The notes under the pieces: generated by a model | Seen by the model: the letters and a program-made list of their open reading frames with translations, nothing else | Told to the model about the DNA's origin: nothing | Databases searched by the model: none | From: CAISIP01 sp965278985 | Lineage (GTDB): Bacteria > Pseudomonadota > Gammaproteobacteria > Burkholderiales > Burkholderiaceae_C | Length of the DNA stretch: 64,000 nucleotides | Assembly (NCBI GenBank): GCA_965278985.1 | Contig: OZ257131.1 | Location: 5,270,001 to 5,334,000, forward strand | Direction of reading: 5' to 3' | Position numbers and translations under genes: made by a program | Part shown: positions 48,702 to 57,966 of the stretch, piece by piece | Layout of the letters: every line of letters starts with the position of its first letter | How positions within the stretch are numbered: the first letter of the stretch is position 1

Positions 48702-49571
48702 ATGCTCTATCCCGAACTTTTCAAGCAGCTGGAAGCGGTGCGCTGGAACATGTCCAGTGATATTCCCTGGGCCGACTTCAAGCCTGAACTGTTGAGTGAA
48801 GAGCAGGCGCAGACCATCAAGCTCAACGCCATCACCGAATGGGCGGCGCTGCCTGCCACAGAGATGTTCCTGCGCGACAACCGCCACGACAGCGACTTCT
48901 CGGCCTTCATGTCGGTCTGGTTCTTCGAAGAGCAGAAGCACTCGCTGGTGCTGATGGAATACCTGCGCCGCTTCCGTCCCGACCTGGCGCCCACGGAGGC
49001 CGAGCTGCACGAGGTGCGTTTCGAATTCGACCCCGCCCCGGCGCTGGAGACGCTGATGCTGCATTTCTGCGGCGAGATCCGCCTCAACCACTGGTACCGC
49101 CGCGCCTGCGAGTGGCACACCGAGCCGGTGATCAAGAGCATTTACACCCACCTGAGCCAGGACGAGGCCCGCCACGGCGGGGCCTACCTGAAGTACATGC
49201 GCCAGGCGATCGCGCGCTTCGGCGTGGAGGCCAAGTCGGCCTTCACCAAGGTGGGTGTGCTGATGGCCAGCGCGCGGCGCACGGCCCAGGCCCTGCACCC
49301 CACCAACCTGCACGTCAACAAGACGCTGTTCCCGCGCGACACCGTGCAAAGCCGCATGCCCAACCCCGAATGGCTGGAGCATTGGCTGGACCAGCAGATC
49401 AAGTTCGATGCCAGCTGGGAATCCAAGGTGGTCGAGCGCATCCTGCACAACCTGAGCCTGCTGATGGGCCGCAGCTTCGCGACCGTGCAGGAACTCAACA
49501 AGTACCGCAAGGAACTGTTGCGCGAACTCGGCGGCCAGGCCGCGGGCACCGCGCTACAGCATCCGGCCTAG
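48702..49571 (+). CDS. ferritin-like diiron protein
   Basis: A 289-residue helical protein with the two E-x-x-H-type diiron motifs of the ferritin-like superfamily: FFEEQKH and, further on, DEARH with the helix LSQDEARHGGAYLKYM. The spacing and the WFFEEQKHSL form resemble acyl-ACP desaturases and related diiron oxygenases more than storage ferritins. Iron binding and oxygen chemistry are likely; the substrate is unknown. Its stop lies 18 bases inside the convergent HD-GYP-like gene. The upstream dyad at 48671-48688 may regulate it. Confidence 0.83.
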   Translation: MLYPELFKQLEAVRWNMSSDIPWADFKPELLSEEQAQTIKLNAITEWAALPATEMFLRDNRHDSDFSAFMSVWFFEEQKHSLVLMEYLRRFRPDLAPTEAELHEVRFEFDPAPALETLMLHFCGEIRLNHWYRRACEWHTEPVIKSIYTHLSQDEARHGGAYLKYMRQAIARFGVEAKSAFTKVGVLMASARRTAQALHPTNLHVNKTLFPRDTVQSRMPNPEWLEHWLDQQIKFDASWESKVVERILHNLSLLMGRSFATVQELNKYRKELLRELGGQAAGTALQHPA

Positions 49572-50786
49572 GGTGGGGCTGGCTGTCAGCGCCAGCATCT
49601 TCTCGAGGTTGATTTCGACCTTGCAGTCGTGCGGAGCCAGCTGGGCCGCCACGCGCAGCGCGCGCTGGCTGCTGTCGCGCAGCAGGTATTCGCCGGTGGC
49701 GTAGCCGTCGCGGTTCTGCACCAGGGCCACGCGGGGCGAGGTGGTGTTGGCGCCGCGGCGCACCACCATGCCCACCTCGTGGTTCACCAGCCGCACCAGC
49801 GAACCCGGCGCATACACCCCCACGGCCTTGATCAGCGCCGCGCCGGCCTCGTCGATCGCACGGTTCTCGTCGAAGTAGCAGGCCTGCATCGCGGCGGCAT
49901 GGGACTGCGCGCGCCGCGATGCCCGCGGAGCGATCCGCGCGACGAACATGTCGGCGCGCTGGATCAGCCGCGCCATGCGCTGGGCGGTTGTGCGCTCGGC
50001 CAGGTCGCCTGCCGGGCTGCTGTGGTGGTCGCGCACGGCCTCCAGCCAGTCCGGATCGCTCAGGCCCATGCCGTGCAGCAGTTCCGCGCCCCGCGCCGGA
50101 TGGGCGGCGATGAGCCGGCGCTGCTCCGCCACGGGGGGCTCGATCTGCGCTGCCAGGCCGTCCTGCAGCGCTGTCATGGCGATGTTCATGGTCATCGCGG
50201 CCTTGCACAGCGTGGTGATCTGGTCCTCGGGCCAGCCCAGCACCTCGCGCGCCGCCAGCACGCAGGCGGACGCCACCAGCATCGCATGCGTGGCGCTGTA
50301 GTAACGCACCTCGCGCGAGGACAGGTAGAACAGCGCGAACAGCGTGCCATCGGGGTTGCGCCGGCATTGCTCCTGCAGCCGCGCGTGCAGGCGGTCGAGT
50401 TCGTCGGCGAAGGTGTCCGGATGCAGCTCGCGCAGCAGGCGCGTGCCCTGCACCTGAATGTCCATCCAGTTCGTCATGCCGGCGTCGCGCGCATCGCGGC
50501 TGGCGTCGAGGTCGCGGGTCGTGAGCTTGGCGTCGGCGATCTGGCCCAGGGGCCGGTCGTCGCGTACCAGGTCGTAGAGCTTGCCGACGAAGGCCTTCTG
50601 GTGCTTGTCCGACTCCGTCACGTCGATGTAGAAGCCCGAGCCGCGGCCCCGCATGGCATTGAGGTCATCGCGCGAGCCGATGATGAAGCCCCGGCGCGCC
50701 AGCAGCACGCCGGTCTGGTCCCGCAGCGCGTAGGGCAGCGGGCGACCGATCGCGATGGACTCAGGTGTCAGCTCGACGAGGTTCAT
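49554..50786 (-). CDS. HD-GYP-like protein with a degenerate HD site
   Basis: A 410-residue protein that aligns in pattern with HD-GYP cyclic-di-GMP phosphodiesterases: His167 in SATHAML, AAHPARGAELLHGMG, RDHHSS, then GVYAPGSLVRLVNHEVGMVV. The catalytic HD pair is missing; Met200-Asn201 (TMNIAM) occupies the usual LHDIGK position, and no GYP triad is visible. It is therefore probably inactive as a phosphodiesterase and may bind a nucleotide or a partner. The N-terminal 150 residues, with GRGSGFYIDVTE, form an unrecognised domain. The gene converges on the ferritin-like gene, overlapping it by 18 bases. Confidence 0.8.
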   Translation of the reverse strand: MNLVELTPESIAIGRPLPYALRDQTGVLLARRGFIIGSRDDLNAMRGRGSGFYIDVTESDKHQKAFVGKLYDLVRDDRPLGQIADAKLTTRDLDASRDARDAGMTNWMDIQVQGTRLLRELHPDTFADELDRLHARLQEQCRRNPDGTLFALFYLSSREVRYYSATHAMLVASACVLAAREVLGWPEDQITTLCKAAMTMNIAMTALQDGLAAQIEPPVAEQRRLIAAHPARGAELLHGMGLSDPDWLEAVRDHHSSPAGDLAERTTAQRMARLIQRADMFVARIAPRASRRAQSHAAAMQACYFDENRAIDEAGAALIKAVGVYAPGSLVRLVNHEVGMVVRRGANTTSPRVALVQNRDGYATGEYLLRDSSQRALRVAAQLAPHDCKVEINLEKMLALTASPTLGRML

Positions 50787-50893
50787 GGATGCGGCAGGGG
50801 CGGCGTGATGCCAGCCCGTGCACCCCGGATGCTACGACAGTCGCCGGCGTCCGGTCGCCCGATGCGGGTGCCCAACGGGGTCCAGTTCGCGGC

Positions 50894-53680
50894 TTAGCCG
50901 GCGTCGGCGCCCGCGTCGCCGAAGACGCTGCGCCACACCCTGCGCACCGCGTCGCGCTGGGGGTGCAGCGCCTCGCCCTCCACCTGCGTGGGAGTCTCGT
51001 TCAGGCGCGCACGGTGTTGCACGCGGCGCAGCTCCCGGTAGGCATGCGCCGCTTCGGCGCCCACGCCGGCGGGCAGCAGCCCGGCCGCTTCGGCACGCTG
51101 CAGCAGCGCGATGTTGCCAACGTTCGCCACCAAGGCCGGATGGGAAGCGGACTGCGAGAGCACGAGGTACTGGACGGCGAATTCGACGTCCACCATGCCA
51201 CCGGCACTGTGCTTCACATCGAAGAGGCCGCGCTTGACGGGGTGGGCCGTGCGCACCTTCTCGCGCATGGCGACGATCTGGCCGGCGAGTTCCGCCGCGT
51301 CGCGCGCGCTGGTGACCACGGCGCTGCGGATGGCGTCGAAGCGGGCCTCCATGTCCGCGCTGCCCAGCACCAGCCGCGCCCGCGTCATGGCCTGGTGCTC
51401 CCAGGTCCAGGCGGTGTTGCTGCCGCGCTGCTGCTGGTATTTCGCGAAGGCCTCGAAACTCGTCACCAGCATGCCCGAGTTGCCATTGGGCCGCAGCGCG
51501 GTGTCGATCTCGTAGAGGTCGCCCTCGCCGGTCTTGACGGTAAGCCAGTTGATCAGCTTGCGCACCAGGGCGGCATAGACCTCCGCCGCGCGCTCGTCGG
51601 CGTCGTCGTAGAGGAAGACGATGTCCAGGTCGCTGCCATAACCCAGCTCTTTGCCGCCCAGCTTGCCATAGGCGATGACGGCGAACTGCGGATCCTCGCG
51701 GTGGCGGTTGCGCAGGCGCTCCCAGCACCATCGCGCCGTGACCCGCAGGATCACCTGCGCCAGGGCACTCAGGTCGTCGGCCACCTGCTCGACGCTGAGG
51801 CGGCCTTCCACGTCGCGTGCCAGCGTGCGGAACACCTCTGCGTGGTGCGCACGGCGCAGCAGGTTCAGCAGGGCCTCGTCATCGTCCTCGCTGGTGGCGG
51901 CGAGTGCCGCCTGGCGCTGCTGCAGTTCGCGCTCGAACTCATCGGGCTGGAAGCGCTCACCCAGGATGGTGCTGCTGGCCAACTCGTCGATGACCCCGGG
52001 GTGCTGCAGCAAATAGCGCGCGGGCCACTTGGCGCTGCCCAGGATGCGGACCAGCCGCTCGTGTACCGCCGGGCGTTCCAGCAGCAACGCGAGGTAGCTC
52101 TCGCGCCGCAGCAGCGGCTCGATCCAGTCCAGCAGGCGCATCGCGCCCTGTTCGTCGATGCGGCCCTCATGGATCCAGGCCACGGTGCGGTTGAGCAGCC
52201 GCAACAGGCGCATGCGGGATTCGTCGCGCAACACCGTGAAGCGCGGCTGGGTGCTCCAGGCTTTCACGCGCTCCTTGAACGGGGCTGGCGCCCGCTCCAA
52301 CGCGTCCTCGAAGTCCGCCGGCGCCTTGCCGTTGCCGCCCTGGCCGCTGCAGTTCTTGCAGGGCGCGTTGCCGCCGAGCAGCGCGTCGAACTCCTGGGCC
52401 ACGATCTCGCGGTGGCTGTCCAGCTCGCACAGGAAGGCCTGCAGCCCCGGGAATCCCATCGAACGCGCCAGCCAGGCCAGGTCGTCGTCCTGCGTCGGCA
52501 GCATGTGGGTCTGCTGGTCGTCCAGGTACTGGATGCGGTGCTCGACGTTGCGCAGGAACACATAGGCGGCCGACAAGGCCTGCACCGTCTCCTGCGGCAT
52601 CAGGCCTGCACGCGCCATGCGCGGCAATGCGTCGAGCGTGGCGCGGGTGCGCAACTCGGGGAACTGCCCGCCGCGCACGACCTGCAGCAGTTGCACGGTG
52701 AACTCGATCTCGCGGATGCCGCCGCGCGAGAGCTTCACGTCGTTGGCGCGTTCGGGCCGCCCGGCGCTGCGCCGCGCCGCGTGGTCGCGGATCTGCCGGT
52801 GCAGCGTGCGCAGCGAGTCGAAGACGCTGTAGTCCAGGTAGCGGCGGAACACGAAGGGCAGCACCACGCCGCGCAGCGACTGCGCCGAGCTGTCGGCGAT
52901 GCTGGATGCGGGCGCCACCACGCGGCTCTTGAGCCAGGCGAAGCGTTCCCATTCGCGGCCCTGCACGTGGAAATACTCTTCCAGCGCGGCCAGCGACACC
53001 GCGGGCGGCCCGGAGTTGCCGTTGGGCCGCAGGGCCAGGTCCACGCGGAACACGAAACCATGCTCGGTGGTGTCGCCGATCAGGCCATAGATGGCACGCA
53101 CTGCCTTGGCGAAATACTCCTGGTTCGCGATGCGGCCGCGTCCCTCGGCGTTGCCCTGCGTGTCGCCGTCCTGGTCGTAGACATAAATCAGGTCGATATC
53201 GCTGGAGACATTGAGCTCGCGCGCGCCCAGCTTGCCCATGCCGATGACCCACATCTGTGCGCGAATCCCTTCGGGCGTGCAGGGCATTCCGTGCTGCGCG
53301 TCCAGCGTGGCGAAGGCCTGCTTGCAGGCCGCGTCGAGCGCGAATTCGGCCAGCCGCGTCATCGCCAGCGTGACCTGCGCCATCGACGCCGCGGCAGTGC
53401 AATCGAGCACCATGAGGCGTTCGAGCACCAGCTGGCGTGTGATGCGCAGGGCTGTCGCCAGGTCATGGCCCTGCGCCCTGAGCTGCGCGCACAGGGCGGC
53501 GATGGCGGGTTTGTCGGGCAAGCCCACGGCAAGCAGGCCGGCCTGGGCCTCGTAGCGGCGGCGGATGCGCTGCCCGAAACGCGGGTAGGCGGTGAGTGGG
53601 GAAGAGGCGGGCTGCAAGGCGGCGGATGCGGGTGGCGGGACGGCTGTCTCCGCGCAGGCGAGGGAACTATTGCCGGTCAT
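50894..53680 (-). CDS. glnE: bifunctional glutamine synthetase adenylyltransferase/deadenylase
   Basis: A 928-residue enzyme that adds and removes AMP on glutamine synthetase in response to nitrogen status. Two homologous nucleotidyltransferase domains are present: GMGKLGARELNVSSDIDLIYVY near residues 150-180 and AYGKLGGKELGYGSDLDIVFLY in the second half. Each is followed by its RPNGNSGMLV or RPNGNSGPPA segment. Length matches the family. The ATG at 53680 is chosen over one 33 bases upstream because it begins the usual sequence. Its start is 27 bases from the divergent yhdP start, so the two promoters must overlap. Confidence 0.96.
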   Translation of the reverse strand: MTGNSSLACAETAVPPPASAALQPASSPLTAYPRFGQRIRRRYEAQAGLLAVGLPDKPAIAALCAQLRAQGHDLATALRITRQLVLERLMVLDCTAAASMAQVTLAMTRLAEFALDAACKQAFATLDAQHGMPCTPEGIRAQMWVIGMGKLGARELNVSSDIDLIYVYDQDGDTQGNAEGRGRIANQEYFAKAVRAIYGLIGDTTEHGFVFRVDLALRPNGNSGPPAVSLAALEEYFHVQGREWERFAWLKSRVVAPASSIADSSAQSLRGVVLPFVFRRYLDYSVFDSLRTLHRQIRDHAARRSAGRPERANDVKLSRGGIREIEFTVQLLQVVRGGQFPELRTRATLDALPRMARAGLMPQETVQALSAAYVFLRNVEHRIQYLDDQQTHMLPTQDDDLAWLARSMGFPGLQAFLCELDSHREIVAQEFDALLGGNAPCKNCSGQGGNGKAPADFEDALERAPAPFKERVKAWSTQPRFTVLRDESRMRLLRLLNRTVAWIHEGRIDEQGAMRLLDWIEPLLRRESYLALLLERPAVHERLVRILGSAKWPARYLLQHPGVIDELASSTILGERFQPDEFERELQQRQAALAATSEDDDEALLNLLRRAHHAEVFRTLARDVEGRLSVEQVADDLSALAQVILRVTARWCWERLRNRHREDPQFAVIAYGKLGGKELGYGSDLDIVFLYDDADERAAEVYAALVRKLINWLTVKTGEGDLYEIDTALRPNGNSGMLVTSFEAFAKYQQQRGSNTAWTWEHQAMTRARLVLGSADMEARFDAIRSAVVTSARDAAELAGQIVAMREKVRTAHPVKRGLFDVKHSAGGMVDVEFAVQYLVLSQSASHPALVANVGNIALLQRAEAAGLLPAGVGAEAAHAYRELRRVQHRARLNETPTQVEGEALHPQRDAVRRVWRSVFGDAGADAG

Positions 53681-53707
53681 AATTCTTGGCTTACCTACCG
53701 AGGCGCG

Positions 53708-56700
53708 ATGCACGAACTGAGGGCTGCACCATCCACGCTGCTGAAGGCGTCAGCCTTCGTGGCCCGCTGGACCCTGGCGGCGTTGCTGGGCGCATGGCTG
53801 CTCGCAGGGCTGGCGTGGGGGCTGTTGCATCTGGCCATTGTGCCGCGAATCGGTGAATTCCGCCCGCAGCTGGAGGCCACGGCCTCACGCGTGCTGGGCA
53901 TCGCGGTGCGCATCGACCACATCTCGGCCTACTCCACCGGCCTGATCCCCGCCTTCGAACTCTCCGACGTGCGGCTGCTCGATGCCCAGGGCCGCGAGGC
54001 CTTGCGGCTGCCTCGCGTGCTGGTGTCGCTCTCGCCGCGCTCCGCGCTCGCGCTGCAGTTCGACCAGGTCTACGTGGACGGCCCACGGCTGGACGTGCGG
54101 CGGGCCGCCGACGGGCGCATCTACGTCGCCGGGCTGGAGATGGCCGGCGGCCCGGTCGACCCGAAGCTCATGGACAGGCTTTTCTCCCAGCCCGAACTCG
54201 CCGTGCGCCATGGCACCGTGGTGTGGACCGACGAGCAGCGCGGCCTGCCGCCGCTGGAGCTGCGCGACATGGACCTGGTCATGCGCAACACCGGCCGCCG
54301 CCACGACTTCCGCATGGACGCGACGCCACCGCAGGCCTGGGGCGACCGCTTCGGGCTGGTGGCGCGTTTCGAGCAGCCCTTCCTGTCGATGCGCCGCGGC
54401 GACTGGCAGAGCTGGTCCGGCCAGCTCTTCGCGGATTTCCAGCGTGTCAATGTGTCGGAGCTGGACCGGTATGCCGACCTGCCGGTGGACCTGCGCCAGG
54501 GCCACGGCGCGCTGCGCAGCTGGGTGGACATCCAGCGCGGGCGCGCCACCCATGCCACGGCCGACCTGGCGCTGGCCAACGTCGTCGTGGGGCTGGACGA
54601 ACAGCTGCAGCCGCTGGCGCTGGCCAGCGTCTCGGGCCGGTTGTCGGGCAGCTACACGCCGCAGGAGCTCCGCTTCGAGACCCGCGAACTGGCCTTCGCG
54701 ACGGCCGACGGCCTGCAGTGGCCGGGTGGCAACCTGCGCTTCGCGCAGACCGCGGCCAACGCGTCGCGGCCGGCCCACGGCGAGCTGCAGGCGGACCGGC
54801 TGGACCTCGCCGCGCTGGGGCAGGTCGCCAGCCGCCTGCCCCTGGGCGCGAAGCTGCACGGCCTGCTGGCGGACCACGCGCCCGTGGGTCTGGTGCAGAC
54901 CCTCAAGGCGCGCTGGGAGGGTGCGCCCGAGGCGCCATCGCATTACGAGGCGCAGGGCCAGGTGCGCGGGCTCGCACTGCGCTCGCGGCCCGACCCCGCC
55001 CCGCTGCGTGCCGGCGCGCGGCCGGCCGTGGGCATCCCGGGCGTGGAGGGCGCCACGGTGGACTTCACGCTGACAGACAAGGCCGGCAAGGCCCAGCTCA
55101 GCGTGGCCGACGGCAGCCTTGACTTCCCCGGTGTCTTCGAGGAGCCGCGCGTGCCGCTGCGCCAGTTCAGTGGCGAGCTGGCCTGGCAGGCCGATGGCGA
55201 CAAGCTGCGCGTGGAGCTGTCGCAGGCCCGTTTCGCCAATGCCGACGCCGAGGGCGAGATGCGCATGCGCTGGGAGACGAGCGACCCCGCGAAGTCGGCG
55301 GCGCATTCACTTTTCCCGGGCGTGCTGGACCTGCAGGGCAGCCTGGGCCGCGCGGACGGCACGCGCGTGTACCGCTACCTGCCTCTGGCGCTGGGCCCGG
55401 ACGTGCGGGCCTATGTGCGCGACGCCGTGCAGGCCGGCGAGGGCACGGGCGTGCAGTTCCGCGTCAAGGGCGACCTGCACCACATGCCCTTCACCGACCC
55501 GCGCACCGGCGACTTCCGCATCAGCGCGAACATCCGTAACGGTGTCTTCGCCTACGTGCCGCGCCGGCTGCAGGCCGCATCGGCGCTCCCCTGGCCGGTG
55601 CTGAGCCAGCTCTCGGGCGAGCTGGTGTTCGAACGCAACGGCATGCGCGTGAACAACGCGCGTGGGCTGGTGGGCGGGCAGGGTGTGCAGCTGGGCAAGG
55701 CCGAGGCCACCATCGCCACGCTGGACCACGCGCCCGTGGTGGAGGTGCAGGCCGAGGCGCGGGGGCCGCTGGCCGACATGCTGGTGGCCGTCCACACCTC
55801 GCCGCTGGCGGGCATGACGCAGCATGCGCTGGACGCGGCCACCGCCACCGGCAACGCCGAACTGCGCCTGCGCCTGGCGGTGCCGCTCCACCATGCGGAC
55901 AGCGCCACCCTGGCCGGCAGCGTGGCGCTGGCGGGCAACGACGTGCAGCTGCTGCCGCAGACCCCGCGGCTGTCGCGCGTGCGGGGCAGCGTGAACTTCA
56001 GCGAGACGGGCTTTGCGCTGGCCAACATGCAGGCCCGGCTGCTGGGCGGCGACCTGCGGCTCGATGGCGGGACCCTGACCCCGCCGGGCGCTGCCAGCCT
56101 GCCGTCGGCGCAGGCCTCGGCCTCCGTCGTCGTGGCCATATCCCCTGGGCCCACTGCATCCACTGCACCCACTGCTCCCGCCGCAGCCACGCTGCCGGCC
56201 ATGGCCTTCCGCGCGCAGGGCAGTATCAGTGCCGAGGCCCTGGCGCAGGAGAAAGACCTGGGCGCCGTGGCCCGCGCGGCGCGCTTCGCCAGCGGCAGCA
56301 CCAGCTACACGGCGAACCTGCGCTGGACCGACGGCGTGCCGGAGTTTTCGCTGCAGAGCAGCCTGCAGGGCCTGGCGCTGGCCCTGCCCGCGCCGCTGGG
56401 CAAGGCCGCCGATGCCAGCCTGCCGCTGCAGATCGACAGCGCGCTGCTGCGTGATCCACCCACAGGCTCCACGGGATCCACGGGCCGCACGGTGGTGCGT
56501 GCGCCGCTGCGCGACCGCGTGTCGCTGGAGCTGGGGCGAGTGGTCTCGGTGGCCTATGTGCGCGATCTCTCGGCGCCCGTGCCCCGGGTGCTGCAGGGGG
56601 CCATCGCCGTGGGGCAGGACGCGAGTGCCGCGACACCGCTGCCGGCGTCGGGCGTATCGGCGCGGGTGCACATGCCAGCACTCGACCTCGCGCCCTGGTC

Positions 56701-57964
56701 CGAGGTCGCCACGCAGCTGTCCTCCGGCGGGCTCAAGGACCTCGACCCGGCCGCCGATGCGCCGAACGACGGCGCCCTGGCCCTGCGCGCCTACCTGCCG
56801 ACCCGCCTGAGCCTGCGCGCGGGCACGCTGGACGCTGGCGGTCGGCGGCTGCACAACCTGGTGGCCGAACTGCGCCGCGAGGACCTGAACTGGAGCAGCG
56901 AGCTGCAGGCCGATGAACTCGAGGGCAACGTGCAGTACCGCCAGGCCCCGGGCGGCGCGCCCGGCCGCGTGACGGCACGGCTGGCACGCCTCACCCTGGG
57001 TGCGGGCTCCACCAGCGATGTGGAAAGCCTGCTCGATGACGAACCCGCGGCCATCCCGGCGCTGGACGTGGTGGTGGAAGATCTCCAGCTCGGTGGCCGC
57101 AAGCTGGGACGGCTGGAGATCGCCGCCACCAACCGCAGCTCCGCGGGCCCCGGCGGCCCCGTGCGCGAGTGGCGGCTGAACCGCTTGGACATCACCAACC
57201 CCGAGGCGGTGTTCAAGGCCACGGGCAACTGGACCGCGCTCAATGCGCAGGCCACCGGCACGGGCCGCAGCGCACCGCGCCGCACGGTCATGAATTTCCA
57301 GCTCGACATCCTGAATGCCGGCGACCTGCTGGGCCGCTTCGGCATGCGCGACGTGGTGCGCCGTGGCAAGGGCACCATGGCCGGACAGATCGCATGGGTC
57401 GGCTCGCCGCTGGCGCTGGACTACCCGACGCTGGGTGGCAGCTTCCACGTCGACGTCGAGAACGGCCAGTTCCTGAAGGCCGACCCGGGCCTGGCCAAGC
57501 TGCTGGGCGTGCTGAGCCTGCAGGCCCTGCCACGCCGGCTGACGCTGGACTTCCGCGACGTGTTCTCCGAGGGCTTCGGATTCGACTTCTTCCGGGGCGA
57601 CGTCCAGATCCAGCAGGGCGTGGCCACCACCAACAACCTGCAGATGAAGGGCGTCAATGCGGCCGTGCTGATGGACGGGCGTGCCGATCTGGCGCGCGAG
57701 ACGCAGGACATCCGCGTCGTTGTGGTGCCCGAGATCAACGCCGGCACGGCCTCGCTGATCGCCACCGCCATCAACCCCGCGGTCGGCCTGGGCACCTTCC
57801 TCGCGCAGCTGGTGCTGCGCCGTCCGCTCATCGAGGCGACCACGCAGGAATTCCACGTCGAAGGCAGCTGGGTCGACCCGCGCATCACGCGCGTGCCGCG
57901 CCGCGGCCTGCTCGAAGGCGCGGCCGGTGGCACGGACGCGTCGCCCGCCGCGCCTGCGCAGTGA
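53708..57964 (+). CDS. yhdP: YhdP-family AsmA-like phospholipid-transport protein
   Basis: A 1418-residue envelope protein of the AsmA-like YhdP family, known from Escherichia coli as one of the bridge-like proteins that move phospholipid between the inner and outer membranes. One N-terminal membrane segment (about residues 20-45) anchors it in the inner membrane; the rest is repeated beta-sheet of the AsmA/TamB type. The C-terminal part, LDFRDVFSEGFGFDFFRGDVQI, and a later INPAVGLGTFLAQLVLRRPL are diagnostic. The true start is the ATG at 53708; the longer open frame upstream is antisense to glnE. A kinase gene follows after two bases. Confidence 0.95.
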   Translation: MHELRAAPSTLLKASAFVARWTLAALLGAWLLAGLAWGLLHLAIVPRIGEFRPQLEATASRVLGIAVRIDHISAYSTGLIPAFELSDVRLLDAQGREALRLPRVLVSLSPRSALALQFDQVYVDGPRLDVRRAADGRIYVAGLEMAGGPVDPKLMDRLFSQPELAVRHGTVVWTDEQRGLPPLELRDMDLVMRNTGRRHDFRMDATPPQAWGDRFGLVARFEQPFLSMRRGDWQSWSGQLFADFQRVNVSELDRYADLPVDLRQGHGALRSWVDIQRGRATHATADLALANVVVGLDEQLQPLALASVSGRLSGSYTPQELRFETRELAFATADGLQWPGGNLRFAQTAANASRPAHGELQADRLDLAALGQVASRLPLGAKLHGLLADHAPVGLVQTLKARWEGAPEAPSHYEAQGQVRGLALRSRPDPAPLRAGARPAVGIPGVEGATVDFTLTDKAGKAQLSVADGSLDFPGVFEEPRVPLRQFSGELAWQADGDKLRVELSQARFANADAEGEMRMRWETSDPAKSAAHSLFPGVLDLQGSLGRADGTRVYRYLPLALGPDVRAYVRDAVQAGEGTGVQFRVKGDLHHMPFTDPRTGDFRISANIRNGVFAYVPRRLQAASALPWPVLSQLSGELVFERNGMRVNNARGLVGGQGVQLGKAEATIATLDHAPVVEVQAEARGPLADMLVAVHTSPLAGMTQHALDAATATGNAELRLRLAVPLHHADSATLAGSVALAGNDVQLLPQTPRLSRVRGSVNFSETGFALANMQARLLGGDLRLDGGTLTPPGAASLPSAQASASVVVAISPGPTASTAPTAPAAATLPAMAFRAQGSISAEALAQEKDLGAVARAARFASGSTSYTANLRWTDGVPEFSLQSSLQGLALALPAPLGKAADASLPLQIDSALLRDPPTGSTGSTGRTVVRAPLRDRVSLELGRVVSVAYVRDLSAPVPRVLQGAIAVGQDASAATPLPASGVSARVHMPALDLAPWSEVATQLSSGGLKDLDPAADAPNDGALALRAYLPTRLSLRAGTLDAGGRRLHNLVAELRREDLNWSSELQADELEGNVQYRQAPGGAPGRVTARLARLTLGAGSTSDVESLLDDEPAAIPALDVVVEDLQLGGRKLGRLEIAATNRSSAGPGGPVREWRLNRLDITNPEAVFKATGNWTALNAQATGTGRSAPRRTVMNFQLDILNAGDLLGRFGMRDVVRRGKGTMAGQIAWVGSPLALDYPTLGGSFHVDVENGQFLKADPGLAKLLGVLSLQALPRRLTLDFRDVFSEGFGFDFFRGDVQIQQGVATTNNLQMKGVNAAVLMDGRADLARETQDIRVVVVPEINAGTASLIATAINPAVGLGTFLAQLVLRRPLIEATTQEFHVEGSWVDPRITRVPRRGLLEGAAGGTDASPAAPAQ

Positions 57965-57966
57965 GC

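Noticed and set aside
50765..53707. Plus-strand frame of about 980 codons in front of yhdP
   Set aside because: It is antisense to glnE, whose two transferase motifs are unmistakable; the yhdP membrane anchor starts at 53708.
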